A stretch of DNA of 64,000 bases from Micromonospora mirobrigensis (GTDB taxonomy: Bacteria; Actinomycetota; Actinomycetes; Mycobacteriales; Micromonosporaceae). Position numbers and translations under genes: made by a program. The DNA is taken from positions 496,001-560,000 of the forward strand of contig NZ_FMCX01000003.1 of the NCBI RefSeq assembly GCF_900091555.1. Direction: 5' to 3'. The notes beneath the pieces are model-generated. The model saw nothing but the letters and a program-made list of their open reading frames with translations, was not told the DNA's origin and did no database searches. This document shows, piece by piece, positions 28,729 to 38,785 of the stretch. The stretch's first letter is position 1; each line of letters begins with the position of its first letter.

Positions 28729-29139
28729 GTGCACGAGGAGCCCATCGACCCGTTCAACGGTGACCCCGCCGACCCGGCGGCGGGCCTGCACGACCCGGGC
28801 GACGACGCCGAACTCGATCCGCTGACCGACGTCGAGCGCCAGGACGTGCTGGAGGACCTGGCCGACCTGGAGATCTACCAGGCCCTGCTGGCCCCGATCG
28901 GGGTGCGCGGGCTGGTGATCGAGTGCGAGGACTGCCGCGAGCCGCACTACTTCGACTGGGACCTGCTCCGCGGCAACCTGCGCCACCTGCTCAGCTCAGG
29001 CCGCCCCCGGGTGCACGAGCCGGCGTACGACCCGGACCCGGACCACTACGTCACCTGGGACTACGCCCGCGGTTACGCCGACGGGGTGCACGACACGCTC
29101 ACCGAGGGCACCGACGAGGGCGCCGGATCGGCGGGCTGA
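28729..29139 (+). CDS. Conserved actinobacterial protein, DUF5319-like
   Basis: A 136-residue acidic cytoplasmic protein from GTG 28729. It is rich in Asp/Glu at the N-terminus (DPFNGDPADP, DLADLEIYQALLAPIGVRG). The middle has a Cys pair in VIECEDCREPHYFDWD that could bind metal, followed by LLRGNLRHLLSSG and a Tyr/Asp-rich end (YDPDPDHYVTWDYARGYADG). I recognise it as the conserved family found beside guaB in actinobacteria; no function is known. Expressed from a leaderless promoter. Confidence 0.8.
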   Translation: MHEEPIDPFNGDPADPAAGLHDPGDDAELDPLTDVERQDVLEDLADLEIYQALLAPIGVRGLVIECEDCREPHYFDWDLLRGNLRHLLSSGRPRVHEPAYDPDPDHYVTWDYARGYADGVHDTLTEGTDEGAGSAG

Positions 29140-29144
29140 CCGCT

Positions 29145-29957
29145 TCAGGCCACCAGGCCGGCCCGGAAGCCGGCGGCCACCGCGTGCGCGCGGTCCCGGG
29201 CACCGAGCTTGCGGAACAGCCGGCGGGCGTGCGTCTTGACGGTGTCCTCCGAGACGAACAGCTCCCGCCCGATCTCGGCGTTGCTCTTCCCCTCGGCCAT
29301 GCCGAGCAGCACCTGGAGTTCCCGCTCGGTGAGCCCCACCGAGCTCCGTTCGGCCGGCACCGGCGGACGCTGCGCCCCGGCGTCGCCGTCGGTCTCCTCC
29401 TCGGCGTCGACCTCGTCGTCGCCGCGCTGCACGGGCACCACGGCCGGGGTGTTGCCGTTCAGCTCCGGACCGGCGGGCCAGGCCGGGGCGGGCGCCTGCG
29501 GGGTGCGCCCAGGCGTGCCCGAGCGGGCCTGGCCACCGACCGTGGCGGTGTCCCGGGCCGGGTCGCTCACCCGGGCGCGGTTCGCCCGGCCGGGGGCCGA
29601 CAGGAGCAGCAAAGCCTTGGCCACCGCGCTGGTCAGGTCGTGGTCGGCGCCCTGGATCAGGCCGCGGGCCCCGGCGCTCATGGTCGCCGCCGCCGCCTCC
29701 GACTCCTCCGCCCCGAACAGCAGCACCGCGGCCTGCGGCGCCCGGGCGAGCACCCGGCGCACGAAACCGGCGCTGTCCGGCCGGGTGAGCGCCGTGTCGG
29801 CGAGCACCACGTCGGTGGGACGTTCGGCGAGCCGCAGCATCACCTCGGGATCGGAGGCCGCGGTGCGGATGACCGCGGACAGACCGAGCCGGGCCGCCGC
29901 GGACGTCAGCTGCTGGGCGGCGACCGGGGTCCGAACGCACACGAGAACCGTACGCAC
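29145..29957 (-). CDS. BldM-like LuxR-family response regulator with degenerate receiver
   Basis: A 270-residue regulator from GTG 29957 (VRTVLVCVRTP). The receiver-like domain (1-120) keeps the Asp of VVLADTAL but has lost the acidic pair at the end of the first strand (CVRT instead of VDD) and the conserved Lys (GLIQGAD), so classical phosphorylation is doubtful. A 90-residue Pro/Gly/acid-rich linker leads to the C-terminal helix-turn-helix LTERELQVLLGMAEGKSNAEIG...FVSEDTVKTHARRLFRKLG, very like BldM, the developmental regulator of Streptomyces. It is divergent from a WhiB-like gene; guaB lies nearby, as in Streptomyces. Confidence 0.85.
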   Translation of the reverse strand: MRTVLVCVRTPVAAQQLTSAAARLGLSAVIRTAASDPEVMLRLAERPTDVVLADTALTRPDSAGFVRRVLARAPQAAVLLFGAEESEAAAATMSAGARGLIQGADHDLTSAVAKALLLLSAPGRANRARVSDPARDTATVGGQARSGTPGRTPQAPAPAWPAGPELNGNTPAVVPVQRGDDEVDAEEETDGDAGAQRPPVPAERSSVGLTERELQVLLGMAEGKSNAEIGRELFVSEDTVKTHARRLFRKLGARDRAHAVAAGFRAGLVA

Positions 29958-30048
29958 AGTTGCTCTCCTCTCCGCCTCAGAGCAGACCATGAGGGGCCAG
30001 CTCCGGGAGGAGGTTCCGGGCAATCCTCCGAACTTTTCCGACAGATGG

Positions 30049-30074
30049 GGCATATGCCGCAGGTTGTCCAACCT
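30049..30074. promoter_or_regulatory. Two palindromes between bldM-like and whiB-like genes
   Basis: GGCATATGCC (30049-30058) and AGGTTG-TC-CAACCT (30061-30074) are perfect palindromes side by side in the AT-richer centre of a 251-bp divergent promoter region. They may be operators for either regulator. No clear -35/-10 pair was found. Confidence 0.5.
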
Positions 30075-30208
30075 TTTCGATCACAGAAGTGTGAGGAGCG
30101 GGAGGGCAGGGTACCGACCAGCCAGGCCGGAAACGGTGAGCCTGCGCGGCTAGCCGCCCGGGTCGATTCACGAGATCTCCGCGGTGCCGCGCGGGAGGAG
30201 GGGTGCTG

Positions 30209-30634
30209 ATGTCCAACGTACGCAGACTGCCCGGACCTATCGTCGACCTCTGGGACTGGCAGCGGCTCGGCGCCTGCCGGGGCCGGGACAGCGCCCAGTT
30301 CTTCCACCCGGACGGCGAGCGGGGATCCTCTCGACTGCGTCGTGAGTCCGGCGCCAAGGCAGTGTGCAAGGCCTGCCCGGTGCGGGCCGAGTGCGCCGCC
30401 CACGCCCTCGCCGTCCGCGAGCCGTACGGCGTGTGGGGTGGCTTCAGCGAGTCCGAGCGGCTGCGGCTGCTCGCCGTCGGCTGGGAGGACGCCGCCGACC
30501 GCCGGCAGAGCCGGGTGGACGTCGCCCGCCTGGAGGCCCGCCTGGGCCGGCCGCACAAGTCGACCGTCCCGGACCAGCGCGGCGCCCTGACCGAGCAGCC
30601 CAAGACGGTCCCCGACCAGCGCAAGATCGCCTGA
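30209..30634 (+). CDS. WhiB-like transcription regulator
   Basis: A 141-residue iron-sulfur regulator from ATG 30209, chosen because GGAGGAG lies about 8 bases upstream. WDWQRLGACRGRD carries the first Cys; AVCKACPVRAEC carries the other three (C-X2-C-X5-C), which together hold a [4Fe-4S] cluster. GVWGGFSESERL is the family turn motif, and the basic C-terminus (RLEARLGRPHKS) is the DNA-contacting tail. Wbl proteins act in development, redox response and drug tolerance, usually with a sigma factor. It is divergent from the bldM-like gene. Confidence 0.95.
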   Translation: MSNVRRLPGPIVDLWDWQRLGACRGRDSAQFFHPDGERGSSRLRRESGAKAVCKACPVRAECAAHALAVREPYGVWGGFSESERLRLLAVGWEDAADRRQSRVDVARLEARLGRPHKSTVPDQRGALTEQPKTVPDQRKIA

Positions 30635-30653
30635 CCGGCACCGATCGACGTCA

Positions 30654-30685
30654 CCGAGGCCACGCCCGACCGGGCGTGGCCTCGG
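30654..30685. terminator. Bidirectional terminator between the whiB-like gene and the molybdoenzyme gene
   Basis: Perfect 15-bp arms CCGAGGCCACGCCCG with a 2-base centre lie between two convergent stops (30634 and 30692). Confidence 0.88.
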
Positions 30686-30691
30686 CGCGTG

Positions 30692-32356
30692 TCAGTCCAC
30701 CCGCACCCGGACGGTGTGCCAGCCGGTCGCCCCGTCCGGTGCGACCGGCGCCGACCGCGCGGTCTGCGTCTCGCCGTCGGCGTCGGTGGCCCGGACCTGG
30801 AGGCTGTGCTCGCCCGGGGTGGCGTTCCAGCGCCACGACCACTGCACCCAGGTGTCGTCCGACACCGCCGGCGCCAGGGTGGCCTCCTGCCAGGGCCCCT
30901 CGTCGACGCGTACCTCCACCTTGCGGATCCCCCGGTGCTGCGCCCAGGCCACCCCGGCCACCGGCACCGGACCGGCGGCCACCCGGTTGCGCCGGCCCGG
31001 GGTGTCGATCCGGGACTGCGTCTTGATCGGCCCCTGCGCCGACCAGCCCCGCGGCACCCAGTACGCGTCGAAGTCCGCGAACCGGGTCAGCTCCAGCTCG
31101 GTCACCCACTTGCAGGCCGAGACGTACCCGTAGAGGCCCGGAACCACCATCCGGACCGGGAAGCCGTGCTCGACCGGCAGCGGCTCCCCGTTCATGCTGA
31201 CCGCGAGCAGCGCGTCCCGACCGTCGCTCAGCACCGCCGTGGGGGTGCCGCAGGTCCAGCCGTCGACCGAGCGGCCGACCACCTGGTCGGCGTCCTGCTC
31301 CGGCTGCGCCTCGTCCAGCAGCTCCTTGATCGGTACGCCCAGCCAGAGCGCGTTGCCGATCAGGTCCCCGCCCACCTCGTTGGAGACGCAGGCCAGCGTC
31401 ACGTACCGCTCCACCATCGGCCGGGCCAGCAGGTCGGCGAAGCTCAGCTCGATCGGGTTGCGGACCCGGCCGTGGATGCGCAGCCGCCAGGTCTCCGGAT
31501 CCACCTGCGGCACCACCAGCGCGGTGTCGATCCGGTAGAACGCCCTGTTCGGCGTCGTGTACGGGGCGAGCTGGGTCAGCCGCAGGTCGGCGCCGGGCGG
31601 CACCGCCGGGGCCGGGGAGGCCGGGGCGGGCAGAGTGACCGCCGAGCGGGCCGAGGAGACCCCGCGCTGTCCGGCCAGCCAGTGCCCGCCCAGGCCGACC
31701 ACGGCCGCGGACCCGGTCAGCCAGCCCACCCCGGCCAGGAACCGCCTTCGCCCGTCCGGGTCCACCTCCCCCGCCGGTGCGGCACGCCGGGCCGGCGCGA
31801 CGGGCCCGGGCCGACCGACGGGCTCGGCCGGTCCGGCGGGCTCGGCCGGTCCGGCGGGCTCGGCCGGTCCGGCGGGCGTGGGCGACCCGGCGGGTGTCGG
31901 CGGGGACCAAGCCCAGATGTCCGGACGCAGGGGGCCGGCCAGCAGCGCCCAGAGCACGCCGGCGCCCAGGGCCGCCCCGATCAGCGAGGGCAGCGCGTCG
32001 AAGCCGTTCGCGCCGGCCCGGGTCAGCGCGGCGGCCACCCCCAGCGCGGCGAAGGCCGCGATGCCGGCCAGCCCGATCCAGAGCCGGCGTACGGCCAGCA
32101 TCCCGAGCAGGGCGGCGAAGGCCGCGAGCAGCACCCCCGTGCCGACCAGTAGGGCGATCTTGTCGTAGGTGCCGAAGACGGAGATGGCGAACTGCTTCAG
32201 CGGCTCGGGCACGACGTCGACGACGAGCCCGCCGACCGCGATCAGCGGGGCGGAGCGCGGACCGGTCAGGACCGCCACCGGCTCGGCCGCGCCGACCGCC
32301 ACGACGGCGGCGGTGATCCCGGCCAGGGCGGCGTCACGCCGCGAGAGGGTGGTCAT
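30692..32356 (-). CDS. Membrane-anchored sulfite oxidase-like molybdopterin oxidoreductase
   Basis: A 554-residue protein from ATG 32356. Four or five membrane helices occupy about residues 8-145. A Pro/Ala/Glu linker (150-200) with a tandem repeat follows, then a Tat-like RRRFLAGVGWL stretch with another helix. The C-terminal 300 residues form the sulfite-oxidase fold: the Mo-ligand C323 in LACVSNEVGG, PVRMVVPGLYGY, SACKWVTELELT and a final Mo-cofactor dimerisation beta domain ending HTVRVRVD. The oxidised substrate is unknown. The active domain is expected outside the membrane. It converges on the whiB-like gene. Confidence 0.88.
   Translation of the reverse strand: MTTLSRRDAALAGITAAVVAVGAAEPVAVLTGPRSAPLIAVGGLVVDVVPEPLKQFAISVFGTYDKIALLVGTGVLLAAFAALLGMLAVRRLWIGLAGIAAFAALGVAAALTRAGANGFDALPSLIGAALGAGVLWALLAGPLRPDIWAWSPPTPAGSPTPAGPAEPAGPAEPAGPAEPVGRPGPVAPARRAAPAGEVDPDGRRRFLAGVGWLTGSAAVVGLGGHWLAGQRGVSSARSAVTLPAPASPAPAVPPGADLRLTQLAPYTTPNRAFYRIDTALVVPQVDPETWRLRIHGRVRNPIELSFADLLARPMVERYVTLACVSNEVGGDLIGNALWLGVPIKELLDEAQPEQDADQVVGRSVDGWTCGTPTAVLSDGRDALLAVSMNGEPLPVEHGFPVRMVVPGLYGYVSACKWVTELELTRFADFDAYWVPRGWSAQGPIKTQSRIDTPGRRNRVAAGPVPVAGVAWAQHRGIRKVEVRVDEGPWQEATLAPAVSDDTWVQWSWRWNATPGEHSLQVRATDADGETQTARSAPVAPDGATGWHTVRVRVD
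31821..31874. repeat. Three perfect 18-bp tandem repeats in the linker of the molybdoenzyme gene
   Basis: The unit GGCTCGGCCGGTCCGGCG occurs three times without change. It encodes the AEPAGP repeats of the linker, so copy number could vary in steps of six residues without shifting the frame. Confidence 0.9.
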
Positions 32357-32427
32357 GGCGTCCAGTGTCGCCGCCCGGCGGGACCGGCCGCCAACCACGT
32401 CAGGGTTCCGTAACACCCGCCGGACGC

Positions 32428-32464
32428 GACAGGGCGCACCGCCGCGGAGGCGGTGCGCCCTGTC
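32428..32464 (-). terminator. Terminator after groEL
   Basis: A perfect 16-bp stem GACAGGGCGCACCGCC with loop GCGGA lies 19 bp after the groEL stop. Confidence 0.9.
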
Positions 32465-32482
32465 CAGGCGTACGACGTCGGG

Positions 32483-34508
<2,026 letters not shown>

Positions 34509-34649
34509 GGGCATACCCTCCTGGGGTACTTGGTGTCGTTACCGACGGCGAGCCGCCGGCGTCAATCTGCCACATGCCACCGGGCGGGGCCGTCGTCGCG
34601 GGTGCCGGTCCGCCTGGCGTCGCGCACCGGGTCCAGCAGGACCCGAACG

Positions 34650-34676
34650 CTGGCACCCTCGATGGGAGAGTGCTAA
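34650..34676 (-). promoter_or_regulatory. CIRCE operator, start-site-proximal copy
   Basis: CTGGCACCC-N9-GAGTGCTAA on the plus strand matches the CIRCE consensus TTAGCACTC-N9-GAGTGCTAA with a few changes in one arm. It lies across the expected transcription start of groES. HrcA is the known repressor of this element; hrcA is not in the window. Confidence 0.88.
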
Positions 34677-34680
34677 TCGC

Positions 34681-34709
34681 AGGTTATGCCGTGGCTAGCA
34701 CTCCGTCAA
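34681..34709 (-). promoter_or_regulatory. groES-groEL promoter
   Basis: On the minus strand TTGACG (34709-34704), 17 bases and TAACCT (34686-34681) form a good housekeeping promoter. The -35 box lies inside one CIRCE element and the start site falls in the other, so HrcA binding would block RNA polymerase. Confidence 0.85.
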
Positions 34710-34721
34710 GGAGAGTGCCAA
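34695..34721 (-). promoter_or_regulatory. CIRCE operator, upstream copy
   Basis: CTAGCACTC-N9-GAGTGCCAA, close to the CIRCE consensus, overlaps the -35 box of the groES promoter. A second copy is 18 bp downstream of it (in the direction of transcription). Confidence 0.92.
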
Positions 34722-34788
34722 CCAACCGCCCGGCGAGTCACCGGTGGCCGGCGCGGGGCGGCTCCCACCCGACCGGGAGAATGGCGCG

Positions 34789-35976
34789 GTGGATCTCGAC
34801 CAGTTCGCCGCGCTGCGTACCCCCGAGGGGTCGGCCGCGCTCGCCGCGGCGACCGAGCTGGCCGGCGGCGACCCGCTGGCGTCGGCGGCCGCGCTCCGGT
34901 CGTCGGGGGTGCCGGCCGGGCTGGCCGCCACCGCGCTCACCCAGGCGGAGCTGCGCCGACGCGCGGTCGGCAAGTTCGGGTCGACGGCGGCCGGGATGTT
35001 CCTCACCCGGGCCGGGTTGGAGCAGGCGACCCGCGGCCCGGTCGCCGCCCGCCGCGCCCGGCGGCTACGCGACGCCGGGGTGCGCACCCTGGCCGACCTG
35101 GGTTGCGGCCTGGGCGCGGACGCGCTGGCCGCCGCCCGCGCCGGCATCCGGGTGTACGGCGTGGAGGCCGACCCGGTGACCGCGGCGCTGGCCGCCGCGA
35201 ACGCCGAGGCGGCCGGGCTGGCCGACCTGTTCACGGTGGAGTGCGGGGACGCCACCGCGTTCGACGTGTCCGGGGTGGACGGTGTCTTCTGCGATCCGGC
35301 CCGGCGTCGGGCCGGCACCGGGCGGCGGATCTTCGACCCGAACGCCTACTCGCCGCCGTGGGACTTCGTCACCGGGCTGGCCGAGCGGGTGCCGTACACC
35401 GTGGTCAAGGTGGCCCCCGGCCTGGACCACGCGCTGATCCCGGCCGGGGCCGAGGCGGAGTGGGTCGGTGTGGACGGCGACCTGGTGGAGGCGGCGCTCT
35501 GGTGCGGCCGCCTCGCCGAGGTCCCGCGCCGCGCCACCCTGCTGCGCGGGGACGACGTCCGCCAGCTGACCGGCACCGGTGACCGAGAGGCGCCGGTCGG
35601 ACCGGTCCGGCGGTTCCTGTACGACCCCGACCCGGCGGTGGTCCGCGCACACCTGGTCGCCGAGCTGGCGACGGAGCTGGACGCCACCCTCGCCGACCCG
35701 GACATCGCCTACCTCTACGCCGACGAGGCGCGACCGACCCCGTTCGCCCGCTGCCTGGAGATCACCGACGTGCTGCCGTTCTCGCTGAAGCGGCTGCGCG
35801 CCCTGCTGCGGGAGCGCGGGGTCGGCCGGGTGGAGATCCTCAAGCGCGGCTCGGCGCTGGAGCCGGAGAAGCTCCGCCGGGACCTGCGGTTGGCCGGCGG
35901 CGCGGGGGCGAGCCTGGTGCTGACCCGGGTGGCCGGCGCGCCGACGGTGCTGATCGGCCGGCCGGCGCCGGCCTGA
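34789..35976 (+). CDS. Class I SAM-dependent methyltransferase with THUMP-like C-terminal domain
   Basis: A 395-residue protein from GTG 34789 with GGGAGA 8 bases upstream. After a helical N-terminal domain comes the SAM motif LADLGCGLGADALAAA, the acidic end of strand two in VYGVEADP, and FCDPARRRAGTGRR, where DPxR replaces the usual catalytic motif. The C-terminal region LKRGSALEPEKLRRDLRLAG matches the THUMP-like tail of the conserved actinobacterial family found beside groES. The substrate is unknown; an RNA is plausible from the THUMP-like part. Confidence 0.82.
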   Translation: MDLDQFAALRTPEGSAALAAATELAGGDPLASAAALRSSGVPAGLAATALTQAELRRRAVGKFGSTAAGMFLTRAGLEQATRGPVAARRARRLRDAGVRTLADLGCGLGADALAAARAGIRVYGVEADPVTAALAAANAEAAGLADLFTVECGDATAFDVSGVDGVFCDPARRRAGTGRRIFDPNAYSPPWDFVTGLAERVPYTVVKVAPGLDHALIPAGAEAEWVGVDGDLVEAALWCGRLAEVPRRATLLRGDDVRQLTGTGDREAPVGPVRRFLYDPDPAVVRAHLVAELATELDATLADPDIAYLYADEARPTPFARCLEITDVLPFSLKRLRALLRERGVGRVEILKRGSALEPEKLRRDLRLAGGAGASLVLTRVAGAPTVLIGRPAPA

Positions 35977-36027
35977 CGGTTGCGCCCGCTGGTCGGTTTC
36001 CGGCTCGCCGGACCGGTCGCGGCAGGT

Positions 36028-36033
36028 TAGCTT
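36028..36033 (+). promoter_or_regulatory. Leaderless -10 box for the YbaK-like gene
   Basis: TAGCTT, then 7 bases, then ATG 36041, with no ribosome site. Consistent with a leaderless message. Confidence 0.5.
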
Positions 36034-36040
36034 GTCGGAC

Positions 36041-36523
36041 ATGGCGGGACAGGGCACTCCGGCGACGGCGCTGCTGACGAAGCGCAAGATCGTCCACCGC
36101 ACCCACCCGTACGACGTGTCGCCGGACGCCGCGAACTACGGCGCCCTGGTGGCGGCGGCCCTCGGGGTGCCGCCGGAGCGGGTGTTCAAGTCGCTGGTCA
36201 CCGAGGTCGACGGCGCGCTGACGGTGGCCGTCGTCCCGGTCACCGGCGAGCTGGATCTCAAGGCGCTCGCCGCGGCGGTGGGCGGCAAGCGGTCCGCCAT
36301 GGCGGACCGGGCGGTAGCCGAGCGGGCCACCGGTTACGTGCGCGGCGGGATCAGCCCGCTCGGCCAGCGCCGCCGGCTGCCCACGGTGGTCGACGTGTCG
36401 GCCCTGAACCACCCGACGGTGTACGTCTCCGCGGGCCGCCGGGGTCTCCAGGTCGAACTGGCTCCCGAAGACCTGGTCGCCCTCACCGACGCCGCGACCG
36501 CCCCGATCGCCGGCGGCGGCTGA
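36041..36523 (+). CDS. ybaK: Cys-tRNA(Pro)/Cys-tRNA(Cys) deacylase, YbaK/EbsC family
   Basis: A 160-residue cytoplasmic editing enzyme that hydrolyses mischarged aminoacyl-tRNA. The fold signature includes HPYDVSPDAANYGALVAAALGVPPERVFKSLV, where the Lys of FKSL is conserved and catalytic, then VAVVPVTGELDLKALA, the Lys of GGKR, GGISPLGQRRRLPTVVD and the final VYVSAGRRGLQVELAPEDL. I chose ATG 36041; a TTG nine bases upstream is possible. It follows the methyltransferase on the same strand but probably has its own promoter. Confidence 0.9.
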   Translation: MAGQGTPATALLTKRKIVHRTHPYDVSPDAANYGALVAAALGVPPERVFKSLVTEVDGALTVAVVPVTGELDLKALAAAVGGKRSAMADRAVAERATGYVRGGISPLGQRRRLPTVVDVSALNHPTVYVSAGRRGLQVELAPEDLVALTDAATAPIAGGG

Positions 36524-36650
36524 CCGTCGGGCGGCCGCCCGGGCCGCCGTCCGCCGGCCGTGGAGAGCGGTTTCCGAGCCGGTGACCAGGGCATGTCCGC
36601 CGCGTTGCGGAATTGTTACCGCTGCCAACAAACTTCCGACCTCGACACCC

Positions 36651-36680
36651 TTGCGGTCGAGCGGCGTGCGGGAATACGTT
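36651..36680 (+). promoter_or_regulatory. Candidate promoter of the sugar-transport operon
   Basis: TTGCGG (36651-36656), 18 bases and TACGTT (36675-36680), 57 bp before the xylF start. A TTGTT-N9-AACAA dyad lies upstream at 36613-36631 and an AT-richer stretch CACAACAAAACATCGACAAC lies just downstream of the -10; either could bind the ROK regulator encoded in the same cluster. Confidence 0.4.
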
Positions 36681-36736
36681 GCCGGGCACAACAAAACATC
36701 GACAACACTCCCCCACCCCCGAAAGGACCCGTGCAG

Positions 36737-37843
36737 ATGCGCAAGGGCTTCCTCACCTTCGCCGCCGTGGGCCTGCTGGCCACCGGCAGCATGGCCGCCT
36801 GCGGTGACAACGGCGGTTCGTCCGACAACCAGGCCGGCGGCTCGAACGACAAGAAGCCGAAGATCGGCGTGATCCTGCCCGACAGCAAGTCCTCCGCCCG
36901 CTGGGAGGGCGCGGACCGCAAGTTCCTCAAGGAGGCGTTCGACGCCGCGGGTGTCGAGTCCGACATCCAGAACGCGCAGGGCGACAAGAGCGCCTTCCAG
37001 ACCATCGCCGACCAGATGATCACCAGCGGCGTGACCGCCCTGATGATCGTCAACCTGGACTCGGGCACCGGCAAGGCCGTGCTCGACAAGGCCAAGTCGC
37101 AGGGCATCGCCACCATCGACTACGACCGGCTCACGCTGGGCGGCTCGGCACAGTACTACGTCAGCTTCGACAACGAGGCCGTCGGCAAGCTCCAGGGCGA
37201 GGGCCTGAGCAAGTGCCTGTCCGACAAGGGCGCCAAGAACCCGGCGATCGCCTACCTGAACGGCTCGCCGACGGACAACAACGCGACCCTGTTCAAGAAC
37301 GGGTACGACTCGGTCCTCAAGCCGAAGTTCGACTCGAAGGAGTACACCAAGGTCGCCGACGACTCGGTGCCGGACTGGGACAACGCCCAGGCCGCCACGA
37401 TCTTCGAGCAGCAGCTGACCAAGGCCAACGGCAAGATCGACGGTGTGCTCGCCGCCAACGACGGCCTCGGCAACGCCGCCATCTCGGTGCTGAAGAAGAA
37501 CAAGCTCAACGGCAAGGTCCCGGTGACCGGCCAGGACGCCACCCCGCAGGGCCTGCAGAACATCCTCGCCGGTGACCAGTGCATGACCGTCTACAAGGCG
37601 ATCAAGAAGGAGGCCGACGCGGCCTCCGAGCTGGCCATCGCCGTCGCCAAGGGCGAGAAGAAGGACACCGGCCAGACCGTCAAGGACCCGGAGGGTGGCC
37701 GGGATGTCCCCGCCGTCCTGCTCGAGCCGAAGGCGATCTACAAGGAGAACGTCAAGGACGTCGTCACCGACGGCTTCGTGACCAAGGACGAGCTCTGCAC
37801 CGGGGCGTACGCGAAGCTCTGCGCCGACGCCGGCATCAGCTGA
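36737..37843 (+). CDS. xylF: Sugar ABC transporter substrate-binding lipoprotein, XylF type
   Basis: A 368-residue exported binding protein from ATG 36737 (AAGGA 9 bases upstream; a GTG at 36731 is too close to it). The signal peptide ends at lipobox MAAC. The periplasmic-binding fold type I follows: KIGVILPDSKSSARWEGADRK, IDYDRLTLGGSAQYYVSFDNEAVGKLQG, which is characteristic of XylF, and VLAANDGLGNAAI. D-xylose is the best guess; other pentoses are possible. A 17-bp hairpin separates it from the ATPase gene, so the binding protein is probably made in excess. Confidence 0.92.
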   Translation: MRKGFLTFAAVGLLATGSMAACGDNGGSSDNQAGGSNDKKPKIGVILPDSKSSARWEGADRKFLKEAFDAAGVESDIQNAQGDKSAFQTIADQMITSGVTALMIVNLDSGTGKAVLDKAKSQGIATIDYDRLTLGGSAQYYVSFDNEAVGKLQGEGLSKCLSDKGAKNPAIAYLNGSPTDNNATLFKNGYDSVLKPKFDSKEYTKVADDSVPDWDNAQAATIFEQQLTKANGKIDGVLAANDGLGNAAISVLKKNKLNGKVPVTGQDATPQGLQNILAGDQCMTVYKAIKKEADAASELAIAVAKGEKKDTGQTVKDPEGGRDVPAVLLEPKAIYKENVKDVVTDGFVTKDELCTGAYAKLCADAGIS

Positions 37844-37873
37844 CCCACGCCAACGGTCGTACCCGCTGCACGC

Positions 37874-37911
37874 GGCGCCGCCCGGCACGGACCTCCGTGC
37901 CGGGCGGCGCC
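37874..37911 (+). terminator. Hairpin between xylF and xylG
   Basis: A perfect 17-bp stem GGCGCCGCCCGGCACGG with loop ACCT lies 30 bp after the xylF stop and 49 bp before xylG. A likely partial terminator or 3'-end stabiliser for the binding-protein message. Confidence 0.82.
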
Positions 37912-37960
37912 CACGCCGGACGGGACCCGAGATCTCCCCTCCATCCGAAGGAGACCCCCA

Positions 37961-38785
37961 GTGTCCGCAACCCCCCTGCTGGAGCTGCGCGGGATCGACA
38001 AGAGCTTCGGTCCCGTCCAGGTCCTGCGTGACGTCGCCTTCGCCGCGCACCCCGGCGAGGTGACCGCCCTCGTCGGCGACAACGGCGCCGGCAAGTCGAC
38101 GCTCGTCAAGTGCATCAGCGGCATCTACCCGGCCGACTCCGGCGAGTTCCTCTTCGACGGTCGCCCGGTCACCATCAACAGCCCGCGCGACGCCTCCGCG
38201 CTGGGCATCGAGGTCGTCTACCAGGACCTCGCGCTCTGCGACAACCTCGACATCGTGCAGAACATGTTCCTCGGTCGGGAGAAGCGCAGCGGCATCGTGC
38301 TCGACGAGCCGACCATGGAGCAGATGGCCGCCGAGACCCTCGCCGGGCTCAGCGTCCGCACCGTGAAGTCGTTGCGCCAGCACGTCTCCAGCCTCTCCGG
38401 CGGCCAGCGGCAGACCGTCGCCATCGCCAAGGCCGTGCTCTGGAACAGCAGGCTGGTCATCCTGGACGAGCCGACCGCCGCCCTCGGCGTCGCGCAGACC
38501 GCCCAGGTGCTCGAACTGGTCCGCCGGCTCGCCGACAACGGCCTGGCCGTGGTGCTGATCTCGCACAACATGAACGACGTCTTCGCCGTCTCCGACCGGA
38601 TCGCCGCGCTCTACCTCGGCCAGATGGTCGCCCAGGTGAAGACCACCGACATCACCCACTCGCAGGTGGTGGAGCTGATCACCGCCGGGCGTTCCGGCAA
38701 CCTCGGCCTGGTCGCCGAGCCCGCCCTGAGCACCACCGGCAGCGGCGCCGAGTCCGCCGACACCAACCCGGGAGCCGTCCGATGA
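37961..38785 (+). CDS. xylG: Sugar ABC transporter ATP-binding protein, single-domain XylG/FrcA type
   Basis: A 274-residue cytoplasmic ATPase. Walker A GDNGAGKSTLVK, signature SLSGGQRQTVAIAKAVL, Walker B LVILDEPTAALG and H-loop LISHNMNDVF are intact. Sugar importers of this class usually have two fused ATPase domains (about 500 residues); here there is one, so it must act as a homodimer, like FrcA of rhizobia. It starts at GTG with AAGGAGA upstream and overlaps the permease start by 4 bp. Confidence 0.93.
   Translation: MSATPLLELRGIDKSFGPVQVLRDVAFAAHPGEVTALVGDNGAGKSTLVKCISGIYPADSGEFLFDGRPVTINSPRDASALGIEVVYQDLALCDNLDIVQNMFLGREKRSGIVLDEPTMEQMAAETLAGLSVRTVKSLRQHVSSLSGGQRQTVAIAKAVLWNSRLVILDEPTAALGVAQTAQVLELVRRLADNGLAVVLISHNMNDVFAVSDRIAALYLGQMVAQVKTTDITHSQVVELITAGRSGNLGLVAEPALSTTGSGAESADTNPGAVR

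Noticed and set aside
35840..38659. A minus-strand open frame of over 900 codons
   Set aside because: It is antisense to the ybaK, xylF and xylG genes, which have clear motifs. Its protein has no recognisable domain.
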